From contig NZ_FZPD01000004.1 of assembly GCF_900188325.1 (NCBI RefSeq), forward strand, positions 192,501 to 256,500: DNA of 64,000 nucleotides, written 5' to 3'. The notes beneath the pieces were generated by a model. The model had not been told where the DNA came from and did not search any database. It worked only from the letters and a program-made list of their open reading frames with translations. Positions 54,278-62,596 of this stretch are shown in pieces. Origin of the DNA: Ekhidna lutea (lineage in GTDB: Bacteria > Bacteroidota > Bacteroidia > Cytophagales > Cyclobacteriaceae). The translations under genes and the position numbers were made by a program. The first letter of the stretch is position 1. Each line of letters opens with the position of its first letter.

Positions 54278-56131
54278 ATGCAAGTTAAAAAGATAATAGC
54301 AATAATCTTTTTTTACAGTACACTTTTATCCCCGTCATTCAGCCAATTTTTAGATATCAATGACGGGGGAAATATTATTCTTCATTCGCATATATCACCG
54401 AACCTTTTAGGTGGTGGAGTTGCAATCATCGACTTCAATAATGATGGTTGGGAGGATGTCTATTTGACCGGAGGTTCTGAAAGTGATGCACTATTAATGA
54501 ACAAAGGGAACCTCGAATTTGAAGACTCGAGCATTTCTAGTTTTATCTTTCAGTATACTCGATTGTACCACACTAATTCAGTGTCAACAGGTGATATTAA
54601 TAATGACGGTTTTACTGATCTCTTTATAGGCACGATTAAGGAAGAGTCCTCTCTTCTCTTGCTCAACACCGGAAAAGGATCATTTCAGAATATTACAGCT
54701 TCTTCCGGAATTGCTCCTTTCAAAGAGTGGGCAATGGGGGCGGTGTTCATTGATGTAAATAATGATGGTTATCAGGACATTTATGTTATTAACTACATAG
54801 AAGAGTTTAACTCAATCTTAGATGAAAACAATGAAGTCATCGGTTTTGATCATGATTGTGCGCCTAACAGATTATTCATAAATAAAGGTGATTTAACATT
54901 TAGTGAAGAGGGGGCATTATATAACGTTGACAGCAAAGGATGTGGGCTAGCTGTACTTACAACCGACATTAACAATGACAATATGCAAGACATTTTTGTT
55001 GGAAACGATTTTGGAGAATGGGTATATCCTAATGAGTTATTTGTTTCACAACCGGCTTCTAATAGTTTCAACGAGTTAGCTAATAGCTACAATTTATCGG
55101 ATAGTATATATTCCATGGGAATTGGCGTTGCTGATATAAATGATGATAGTCAAGATGACTTTATAGTGACTAATATTGGAAAAAGTAGCTTTAAACTATC
55201 AGACGCTAGTAGCTCAGAATATGAAGATCTTAATCCTTCAGGGTTAATCAACAATCAAACTGGATGGGGAGCTTTAATTTTTGATGCAGACAATGACATT
55301 GACTCAGAAGTTTACATTTCAAATGGTTTCATAAACACTGCCGATTTTATAGGAAACGATGCATCAGATTCTAACAGATTTTATTTAAATGCAAACGGAA
55401 GTTTCATCGAGTCTACATCAGCATTTGTCATTGATAAAAATGCGAAATCACGTGGATCAGCAGTATGTGATTTAAACAATGATGGTTTTTTGGACATTGT
55501 CAATGTTAATATTGACAGAACTCATTTTGACCTAAACTCCAATGTAAATTTTTACATTAATCAAGCCAATCAAGCCAATAACTGGCTGTCTTTGCTGTTG
55601 GAAACCAAGGACTTAAAAAGTCCAGTTGGAGCAACTGTAACTGCTTACTATCAAGATCAAGCCATTACAAAAAGGTATTTTTCAGGTGGAAGCCATGCAA
55701 GTTCATCTTCCAAAAGGATCCATTTTGGACTGAATAAAGTAACTAAGATTGATTCAATGAAAGTTCAATGGCCAGATGGGGATAAGTCTGTATTTTTCAA
55801 TATTTCTGCCAATAAACATTTAAAAATTAAACAATCCGAGAATCCAACTCAGTTAGACTGTTCGAGTGCAAATTGGGGATGTGTACATACTAAGCCTCTT
55901 TCTTCAGATGTAATCAGTCTTGACTTTTCTGTTTATCCAAATCCTTCGACAGGAGCTATTTCCATTGAATCAATGCTAAATCAACCCATTAAAATTTTTG
56001 ATAGCTCTGGTCGTTTGATAGCGCTTTATACTATCCCTAATGGAGCACAAAAAGTACATGCAACAATTGAAAAGCGTGGCATATACATTATACGGATTGG
56101 TTATGAATCTAAAAAAATACTTATTTATTAA
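54278..56131 (+). CDS. FG-GAP/VCBS repeat protein with UnbV/ASPIC domain and T9SS sorting domain
   Basis: A 617-aa exported protein. After a signal (IIAIIFFYSTLLSPSFSQ) come FG-GAP/VCBS repeats with calcium-loop-like motifs (DFNNDGWEDVYLTGG, DINNDGFTDLFIG, DVNNDGYQDIYVINY, DLNNDGFLDIVNVN), forming a seven-bladed propeller. The ASPIC/UnbV domain follows (GGSHASSSSKRIHFGLNKV, SMKVQWPDGDK), then a type A sorting domain (FSVYPNPSTGAISIES..GIYIIRI). Such proteins are common surface proteins in Bacteroidota. I use ATG 54278; TTG 54266 is an upstream alternative. Its stop lies 3 bases from the convergent MORN lipoprotein gene. Confidence 0.88.
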   Translation: MQVKKIIAIIFFYSTLLSPSFSQFLDINDGGNIILHSHISPNLLGGGVAIIDFNNDGWEDVYLTGGSESDALLMNKGNLEFEDSSISSFIFQYTRLYHTNSVSTGDINNDGFTDLFIGTIKEESSLLLLNTGKGSFQNITASSGIAPFKEWAMGAVFIDVNNDGYQDIYVINYIEEFNSILDENNEVIGFDHDCAPNRLFINKGDLTFSEEGALYNVDSKGCGLAVLTTDINNDNMQDIFVGNDFGEWVYPNELFVSQPASNSFNELANSYNLSDSIYSMGIGVADINDDSQDDFIVTNIGKSSFKLSDASSSEYEDLNPSGLINNQTGWGALIFDADNDIDSEVYISNGFINTADFIGNDASDSNRFYLNANGSFIESTSAFVIDKNAKSRGSAVCDLNNDGFLDIVNVNIDRTHFDLNSNVNFYINQANQANNWLSLLLETKDLKSPVGATVTAYYQDQAITKRYFSGGSHASSSSKRIHFGLNKVTKIDSMKVQWPDGDKSVFFNISANKHLKIKQSENPTQLDCSSANWGCVHTKPLSSDVISLDFSVYPNPSTGAISIESMLNQPIKIFDSSGRLIALYTIPNGAQKVHATIEKRGIYIIRIGYESKKILIY

Positions 56132-56134
56132 GTA

Positions 56135-56797
56135 TCAATGATAGGGTACAACCATGGTCTGATTTCCAAGGGAATCATAATAATACCAATCTCCTCTTCT
56201 GACTCCATTCTCATAAAGCCCTTTTTCTTTTAACACTCCATTTTCATGATATAATTCCCATATGCCCTGTTTAATCTTCTCATTATTCTCATGAAAGGCA
56301 CCTTTTGATCTAAGATTGCCATTTCGATGATAATAAACACCTTCCTTAACTCTTCCCAATGAGTCAAAGACAAGATCTGCAGTAGGTTGCCCGTTTTCAT
56401 AGAAAAAAGAACCTTCAATTCTCTTTTCTTCATCAAAAAGAAATCGTGATCGTAAAAACCCTTCTTCAGTCCATCTCATTTCAAGGCCATGTCTCATCCC
56501 TTCCGCATAATGCACAAGAAGACCAACTCCCCCGTCCTCATAAAAACCGATTGCCTTTCCATTCAATTCACCATTCTTATAAATGAATGTGGACTTAATA
56601 GCTCCAGAAGGATATAGTTTACGCAGGAAAAAAGTACTGTCACTCGTGCCTCCTTCAAAATATAGCACCTTTTCCATTGGCTCACCAGTTTCATAAAAAA
56701 CTGATGTTTCCCATTTAGGATCACTTTTGCAAGAGAGCAAAAAAAAGAAGCAGCTAAAAGCTGCTCCTTTAATCATATTTACGTGTTTTTGATTCAC
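56135..56797 (-). CDS. MORN-repeat lipoprotein (YwqK-type), last gene of the SusCD operon
   Basis: A 220-aa protein with lipobox FFFLLSC (Cys23). The mature part is made of about seven MORN-like units of the form FYENGQPxADLVFDSLGRVKEGVYYHRNGNLRSKGAFHEN, each about 23 residues. It lies 18 bases after the 290-aa lipoprotein gene, and all gaps in this operon are 18-20 bases, which supports its membership. The family often carries the name YwqK antitoxin; no toxin partner is present here. An in-frame ATG at 56776 is an alternative start. Confidence 0.75.
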   Translation of the reverse strand: MNQKHVNMIKGAAFSCFFFLLSCKSDPKWETSVFYETGEPMEKVLYFEGGTSDSTFFLRKLYPSGAIKSTFIYKNGELNGKAIGFYEDGGVGLLVHYAEGMRHGLEMRWTEEGFLRSRFLFDEEKRIEGSFFYENGQPTADLVFDSLGRVKEGVYYHRNGNLRSKGAFHENNEKIKQGIWELYHENGVLKEKGLYENGVRRGDWYYYDSLGNQTMVVPYH

Positions 56798-56815
56798 TAT
56801 TTGATATTAGAAATT

Positions 56816-57688
56816 TTAGTTTCTAGTATGTCTTGTAGCTTCATCAATATCATTCAGATTGTCATACCAAGTCACTATTAGTACCTCAGTAGCTGAATCC
56901 CAAGATCCAGGAACTGAACCAGTCTGACCTACAGCAAATTGAGCATCTGGAGCTCCAGTTACTGTAATTACATCACAAAGGTCATTAATGTTTCCAGGAT
57001 TATTTGGTTCAAAACCGAAGGCTCCATAGAATCCGCCAGTAATATCTGTCATGGCATAGTTTCCTTGGTCATCCAATTTCGTAATCTCAACAGTTGTATT
57101 TGTTCCGGTAACTCCAAATGCACCATTCTGAGTAACACCAGTCCAAGTTCCTTCTGTTGGAATTGCAGATGGACATGAGAAAGGAATAGAGGTTGATACC
57201 GCAGGATTTAACACACCATCATCACTCGGCGCATTTCCATCGATATTAACAACATATGTTAATGTCCAGAAATCTCCAGGTGCCAGGCCATCCTGAGTAT
57301 AAACAGTTCCATTGACTGGTACATCTGCAAAAAGCTCATTCAAGCTCTGAGTGAAAACATCTCCCGTAACAGTGTACGTCACCGCTGCAGAAGTAGCACC
57401 AATCGTTTCATCGTCTGTTTTATCTACATCCTCGATAGTAAGCGTTTTAGTTACTTCGACGCTACTAATCGTTGATCCTTCCGCTTCGAACTTTCCAAGA
57501 TCTATTGAAATCTCGGTAGTTCCGTTAAAAAGAAACGGGACATTTGTAGATGGATCAATATTCGCAAATTGTCTACCAGACAAGTCTGCGTCTGCATCTC
57601 CACCAACAAGAATGTCAGGATTCTGTTCCTCACAAGCAACAAATGCTACTAGGAGGAATAAGATTGCTATTATTTTTATTTTTTTCAT
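56816..57688 (-). CDS. Surface lipoprotein of the SusCD operon
   Basis: A 290-aa lipoprotein with a clear signal (MKKIKIIAILFLLVAFVAC, lipobox FVAC). I start at ATG 57688. An ORF extension to 57775 would overlap the susD end and bury the signal. The mature part is acidic and beta-rich (ISIDLGKFEAEGSTISSVEVTKTLTIEDVD; AVTYTVTGDVFTQSL) and ends with a domain containing PTEGTWTGVTQNGAFGVTG. It sits where SusE/F or substrate-binding surface lipoproteins sit in SusCD loci, 19 bases after susD. The ligand is unknown. Confidence 0.75.
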   Translation of the reverse strand: MKKIKIIAILFLLVAFVACEEQNPDILVGGDADADLSGRQFANIDPSTNVPFLFNGTTEISIDLGKFEAEGSTISSVEVTKTLTIEDVDKTDDETIGATSAAVTYTVTGDVFTQSLNELFADVPVNGTVYTQDGLAPGDFWTLTYVVNIDGNAPSDDGVLNPAVSTSIPFSCPSAIPTEGTWTGVTQNGAFGVTGTNTTVEITKLDDQGNYAMTDITGGFYGAFGFEPNNPGNINDLCDVITVTGAPDAQFAVGQTGSVPGSWDSATEVLIVTWYDNLNDIDEATRHTRN

Positions 57689-57707
57689 AAAACTCAATTT
57701 TAAGTGT

Positions 57708-59111
57708 TTATTCAAACGCCCACATATCGTCAACCAAAGTAGCACCACCCTGTCTTGCAGTAGCAGCTGCCACATTTTCGGCGTTGGTCAAATTCTCTTG
57801 CTGAGGATATACCAATCGTCGTGGAAGAATACTCTCTGCAGCTCCAGGCTCAGGAGAAATAAAGCCAGGGAAACCTGTTCTTCTATAATCAGACCAGATT
57901 TCGACCATGCCTTGAACATACAAAGCCTTATACTTTTCAGAGATTACTCTGTCTTGTCTAGCGTTCGTAGTTGCAAGACCTGCAAGGCTTGCGTTTGTAC
58001 CTAAATAGGTTGAAACAGCAGCTGAAGATGAATCAACTCCAACTTGATGCATATTTGACTTGATTGCCTCATTCAAAGCAACCTCAGCGCCAGCAATATC
58101 ACCAGTCATAAGCAATGCTTCAGCTTCTATAAACTTCACTTCAGAGTATGAAATCAAAGGAAGTGGAGATTGGTTTCTTCCCCAGAAAAGGGTAGTACCT
58201 GCAAAAGCATTTAAAGCTCCACTATTATCAAAATACACTGCAGATCTAGGATCTCCGTTTAAGATCACATCAGCAAATGTTGGATCAAGTTGCAAAGTTG
58301 CAGCTCTATCTGTTTCAAAAAGCGCCACTGGATTTGCATCTGCTGTAGCGGTTCCAAAATCGAAATCTGGTTGCCCGTCATCAGCATCAGTTAATACTCC
58401 AGCGTTGATTTGAGCTAGTGCATCAGTGTAAGCTGAAGTACCATTTCTCTTAGACAGAATTACAAAATTTCTTGCCTTAAGAGATCTTGCGGTTGCAATC
58501 CAAGAATCAATGTCTCCACCGAAAATCAAGTCGTCAGCGCCTGGAATTACACCTGCTGCTGGCTCCTGAAGATTTGCGATAGCTTGATCAAGTAGTCCCT
58601 GAATAGCAGCAAAAACTTCTTGCTGTGTATCAAATACAGGATTCAGGTTATCACTCCCCTGGAATGCTTCAGAGTAAGGAATGTCACCCCATAGTTGAGT
58701 TGCAAAACTCAAGTTGTGAGCTAACAAGATTCTCCCAATACCTGCGTAATATGGAGATTCGTTTCCTTCTTCTGTTGCTTTCTCAATGATGTTAATATTA
58801 TCTCTCATTGCTCCAACATATAGCTGGAACTCCCAAGTGTTATTAACATCCGCTTCATCCGAATTATAGTTCGTGATTGCATTTTGCTGTGCCTCAACAC
58901 CTTCAAAATATTGCATCCAAATTCCAGCAATTCTACCGCCGGTTGCTGCTATATTATACGCAGACTGAATTTCAGCCTTAGGTAAGATAAGAGGCAATGT
59001 TACCTGCTCCCCACTTACAGATGTTGGGTTTAGGTTTGTGTCACCAAAATCACATGCTGTTAGTACAACAACTGCAACAATGGCGTATTTCATTTTAGCT
59101 AATATTTTCAT
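57708..59111 (-). CDS. SusD/RagB-family outer-membrane substrate-binding lipoprotein
   Basis: A 467-aa lipoprotein (lipobox VVLTAC). It shows SusD features: the mature start DFGDTNLNPTSV, TPR-like helices (AIQGLLDQAIANLQEP, ALLMTGDIAGAEVALNEAI), WGDIPYSEAFQG and IVWSDYRRTGFP-type C-terminal text (MVEIWSDYRRTGFPGFISP). SusD proteins form the lid over a SusC barrel and capture ligand. I start at ATG 59111 so that the signal peptide is intact; a further ATG at 59132 would overlap susC. It is 20 bases after susC. Length and motif order are normal. Confidence 0.93.
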   Translation of the reverse strand: MKILAKMKYAIVAVVVLTACDFGDTNLNPTSVSGEQVTLPLILPKAEIQSAYNIAATGGRIAGIWMQYFEGVEAQQNAITNYNSDEADVNNTWEFQLYVGAMRDNINIIEKATEEGNESPYYAGIGRILLAHNLSFATQLWGDIPYSEAFQGSDNLNPVFDTQQEVFAAIQGLLDQAIANLQEPAAGVIPGADDLIFGGDIDSWIATARSLKARNFVILSKRNGTSAYTDALAQINAGVLTDADDGQPDFDFGTATADANPVALFETDRAATLQLDPTFADVILNGDPRSAVYFDNSGALNAFAGTTLFWGRNQSPLPLISYSEVKFIEAEALLMTGDIAGAEVALNEAIKSNMHQVGVDSSSAAVSTYLGTNASLAGLATTNARQDRVISEKYKALYVQGMVEIWSDYRRTGFPGFISPEPGAAESILPRRLVYPQQENLTNAENVAAATARQGGATLVDDMWAFE

Positions 59112-59131
59112 AATTATTAGATTTTGATCCA

Positions 59132-62100
59132 TTAAAATGTTGCGTTTAATGTAAATGCATAGCTTTTGGTATTCGGGTTGTTGAAATAATCAAGTCCGAT
59201 TCCATTTGAAGCTCCTGTCAAGTTTGTCTCAGGATCAATGCCGTTATACTCTGTGAACAACAATAGGTTTCTACCTACTAGTGTTAAAGAAAGACTCTTG
59301 AATCCAATAGAAGAAACTAAACTACTAGGAAGGCTATACCCTAGAGATACTTCTCTTAGTCGTACCCAAGAAGTATTTTGGATATTTTCTTCTGGAAGTC
59401 CACCAAACGCATATCTGTTCCACTTGTTTTGACCTATACCGAATCTAGGGTTATAGAAGTCAACTGGAGTAGTATTTGCAGCATATGTTGGGTTACCATC
59501 ACTATCAGTTCCAGTCTCAACAACACCATCAAACACGTATCCTTTTACCTCTCTCTGCTTAGCAGTTACTTCATGTACTCCGAAAGTTTTAAGGATACCA
59601 AATGTTCCATTCCACATGTCACCACCTTGACGAACATCCCAGAACATTCCTAAAGAAAGGCCTTTGTAAGAAAGTGTATTTCTGATTCCTGCTACCCAAT
59701 CCGGGTTTGGATCTCCTAATACAAAATCTTCATCAACCTCTTCTGGCCATCCATTGCTATCAATTACAAGTGTACCATCAGAAGTTCTCTTGAATCCTGA
59801 TCCATAAATAGCGCCATAAGGCTGACCTGCAACTGCTCTTGAAGTAGTAGAAACGAATCCAGCTAAAGAAACAGTTTCAACTCCTGGAGCTAATTTCTCA
59901 ACTATGTTTTCGTATTGGGTAAAGTTAACGCTTACATCCCACGAGAAATCACCACTCTCAACAGGAGTTCCGTTTATTACTGCCTCAATTCCTGTATTTG
60001 AAATCTCAGCTACGTTTTGAACAGCACTGTTATAACCAGAAGAAGGAGCGATATCTACAGCGATAATTGCATCCTCTGTTAAGGTATTGTAATAGGTAAC
60101 ATCAAACCCAAGTCTTCCTGAAAACAATTCAATCTCAGCACCTACTTCAGTAGTTGTAGTAAGCTCTGGCTTCAAGTTTCCATTAGGCAACAAGTTGTTT
60201 CTATCAAATGCATTAGTTCCATCGAAAGGGAAATTTCCACCTGAACTAATGAAACCGTCACCTCCATATGTTGCACCAGAGAAGTATGGATCAGTTGCAT
60301 AGATGAATGCATTGCCTCCATCGTTACCAACCTGACCCCAAGACGCTCTTACTTTACCATAAGAAAGTACAGCTCCGTTAGACAATCCAAGAGACTCTGT
60401 GAAATTCCATCCTAAGCTAGCTGCAGGATAGAATACTGAGTTATTATCCTTTGGAAGGATTGAAGACCAGTCATTTCTACCAGAAACATTCAAGAAAACC
60501 TGATCTCTCCAAGAGAAATTAAGCTGACCGAATACTCCGGCTAATTTACGCTGAGTAACACCTCTTGAACCAACTGGTGTTGTAGCGTTACTAATGTCAT
60601 AAAACTTCGGTACACTTAGTGTGGTTCCTACAGTTTGCTGAGTATTAATCTGTGTGCTGAAATAGTTGTGTCCTAATACAGCTGATAAATTAACATCAGT
60701 AGCAAGGTTTCTGTTGATTTTGATCAAGAAATCAGAGTTTAGGTCTCTTGAGTTTCTTGCCAACTGAGTTACTGATCCATCACGCTGAGTCGCTGAGTTA
60801 ATGTTGAATGCACTATTTATTTCTTCAGAATAAGTATCTAAACCTACCTTATAAGAAACAGATAACCAATCCAAGATTTTATAATCAAGTGCAGTGTAAC
60901 CAATCAATCGGTTTACATTATCCTCAAAAGGGTTGTTGTTTACTACCCAAAATGGGTTGTCATAAACTCCACCTCTATATGATCTCTGCGTTCCATCAGG
61001 GAATTCATATACGCTTACATCATCAGCAGCATCCTGACCATCTGTATAGCCATTTGCGTTATCAAAAGTTGGAGAAGTTCTCAACAAGCCAAGCATGATA
61101 CCTGAAGTGTTACTTCCCTGCTGAACTCTAAACCCACCAGAGTTAATGAAATTAGCTGACATGGATACACTTAAGTCCTCAGTCAAGTCAGCGCTAGTGG
61201 TTGCTTTAAGTGAAGTTCTTCCCCAAGTAGAATTCGGAATAATACCGCTTTGGTCAAGGTGACCAAGTGAGAAATAATACTTCACAGCATCAGAACCACC
61301 TGAAACACTCAACGTGTTATCATAAGTGAATCCATTTACGAAGAAATTATCATAGTTGTCATATGCTTTAGCGGGCACTCCGTTTCCAGTTCCAGCAGGA
61401 ACTAAACGTCCATTTTTATCATAAGGATAATCAGAACCATCAAACTCAAGATCAGAAATTCTTGGTCCCCAAGAGTTTCCTTCACCAGTATCAGGGCCTC
61501 TATAGGTCAGAACCCCATTCTGCGCTCTACCTTGAGCGTAAGTTTTTTGAAGCTCTGGCAGCTTATTAACCTCATCCATTCTCACGGAAGAGTTTAATCT
61601 TACAACCATGCTTCCCTTTTTACCTTTTTTGGTATTGATAATTACAGCTCCGTTTGCAGCTCTAATACCGTAAAGTACGGTTGCAGCAGCTCCTTTAAGA
61701 ACAGTGATATTTTCAATATCATTAGGGTTAAGGTCAATCGCTCTGTTAGATCTACTAACACCTGCAGTACCATTTCCAAATTCGCTATTGTCTACGGGAA
61801 TACCATCAACAACAAAAAGAGGTGAGTTACTACCACTAATTGAGGTGTTTCCTCTGATACGAATATTGGATGAAGCTCCTGGAGAACCAGAAGAACTAAC
61901 AACAGTAACACCGGCAACTTTTCCGTTAAGCGCGTTAACCAAATTTGTTTCCTGTGCGTTTTTGATGTCATCCTCACCAACATTTTGAATAGAATATCCT
62001 AAGGAAGCCTTGTTGGACTCGATACCAACCGCAGTTACTACAACTTCTTGTAGCTCTGTAGCACCTCCCATAGAAATGTCTATTGTAGATCGTGCACCTA

Positions 62101-62347
62101 CTGCCACTTCCTGAGTTTCAAAACCCACGAAAGAATAAACCAAAACAGCACCATCATCCACAGACAGACGGTAATTACCATCTAAATCGGTTGTGGTACC
62201 AGTTGTTGTGCCTTTAATCACAACATTCACTCCTGGTAGAGTTTCACCTGCATCATCGGTGACTTTACCAGAAACCGTTCTTTGAGCCATTGCACTAAAG
62301 GCAATAACAGTTAAGAACGTAAAACTTAGTAGTAAAATCCTCTTCAT
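59132..62347 (-). CDS. SusC/RagA-family TonB-dependent outer-membrane transporter
   Basis: A 1071-aa outer-membrane barrel importing oligomers with the SusD lid. A signal peptide is followed by a carboxypeptidase-D-like domain (VSGKVTDDAGETLPGVNVVIKGT..LVYSFVGFETQEV), the SusC signature ELQEVVVTAVGIE, a plug domain (GKVAGVTVVSSSGSPGASS; SPLFVVDGIPVDNS; VLYGIRAANGAVIINTKKGK) and a barrel ending TKSYAFTLNATF. It leads an operon with SusD, a surface lipoprotein and a MORN lipoprotein. No glycoside hydrolase or peptidase lies in the operon, so the substrate is unknown. Confidence 0.95.
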   Translation of the reverse strand: MKRILLLSFTFLTVIAFSAMAQRTVSGKVTDDAGETLPGVNVVIKGTTTGTTTDLDGNYRLSVDDGAVLVYSFVGFETQEVAVGARSTIDISMGGATELQEVVVTAVGIESNKASLGYSIQNVGEDDIKNAQETNLVNALNGKVAGVTVVSSSGSPGASSNIRIRGNTSISGSNSPLFVVDGIPVDNSEFGNGTAGVSRSNRAIDLNPNDIENITVLKGAAATVLYGIRAANGAVIINTKKGKKGSMVVRLNSSVRMDEVNKLPELQKTYAQGRAQNGVLTYRGPDTGEGNSWGPRISDLEFDGSDYPYDKNGRLVPAGTGNGVPAKAYDNYDNFFVNGFTYDNTLSVSGGSDAVKYYFSLGHLDQSGIIPNSTWGRTSLKATTSADLTEDLSVSMSANFINSGGFRVQQGSNTSGIMLGLLRTSPTFDNANGYTDGQDAADDVSVYEFPDGTQRSYRGGVYDNPFWVVNNNPFEDNVNRLIGYTALDYKILDWLSVSYKVGLDTYSEEINSAFNINSATQRDGSVTQLARNSRDLNSDFLIKINRNLATDVNLSAVLGHNYFSTQINTQQTVGTTLSVPKFYDISNATTPVGSRGVTQRKLAGVFGQLNFSWRDQVFLNVSGRNDWSSILPKDNNSVFYPAASLGWNFTESLGLSNGAVLSYGKVRASWGQVGNDGGNAFIYATDPYFSGATYGGDGFISSGGNFPFDGTNAFDRNNLLPNGNLKPELTTTTEVGAEIELFSGRLGFDVTYYNTLTEDAIIAVDIAPSSGYNSAVQNVAEISNTGIEAVINGTPVESGDFSWDVSVNFTQYENIVEKLAPGVETVSLAGFVSTTSRAVAGQPYGAIYGSGFKRTSDGTLVIDSNGWPEEVDEDFVLGDPNPDWVAGIRNTLSYKGLSLGMFWDVRQGGDMWNGTFGILKTFGVHEVTAKQREVKGYVFDGVVETGTDSDGNPTYAANTTPVDFYNPRFGIGQNKWNRYAFGGLPEENIQNTSWVRLREVSLGYSLPSSLVSSIGFKSLSLTLVGRNLLLFTEYNGIDPETNLTGASNGIGLDYFNNPNTKSYAFTLNATF

Positions 62348-62596
62348 ACTAACTAGTTAATCGTTAAACATTAATTTATTGAAGCCCGAAAGATATTACT
62401 TTTTAAGATTATTTAACAAATCTCAAGAATTCCGAAATTCAACCTAAAACTCCTTTAGAATAAAACTCAGACCGTTTATCAGATATAATCAACATAAAAT
62501 CTTTATAAACAGAATAAAAATCTTCTTCTTCAAGAATTCAATTAAATAAATTTTGATTCTTTAAAATTGAAAAATTGTAATAAAAAGCTAAACTTT
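62348..62596. other. AT-rich gap between susC and the OmpA-family gene
   Basis: About 250 gene-free bases, very AT-rich, which must hold the susC promoter. I see no TAnnTTTG match on the minus strand and no strong hairpin. An extracytoplasmic-function sigma promoter would be possible but is not recognisable by eye. Confidence 0.5.

Noticed and set aside
56135-56797. MORN/YwqK protein as an antitoxin of a toxin-antitoxin pair
   Set aside because: The name is inherited from a family label. The gene encodes an exported lipoprotein at the end of a SusCD operon and no toxin gene is adjacent. The same applies to 4369-5037.
57351-58004. A 217-codon plus-strand reading frame antisense to the lipoprotein and susD
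   Set aside because: It is low-complexity (Ser/Val-rich) and antisense to two genes with clear motifs, signal peptides and operon spacing.
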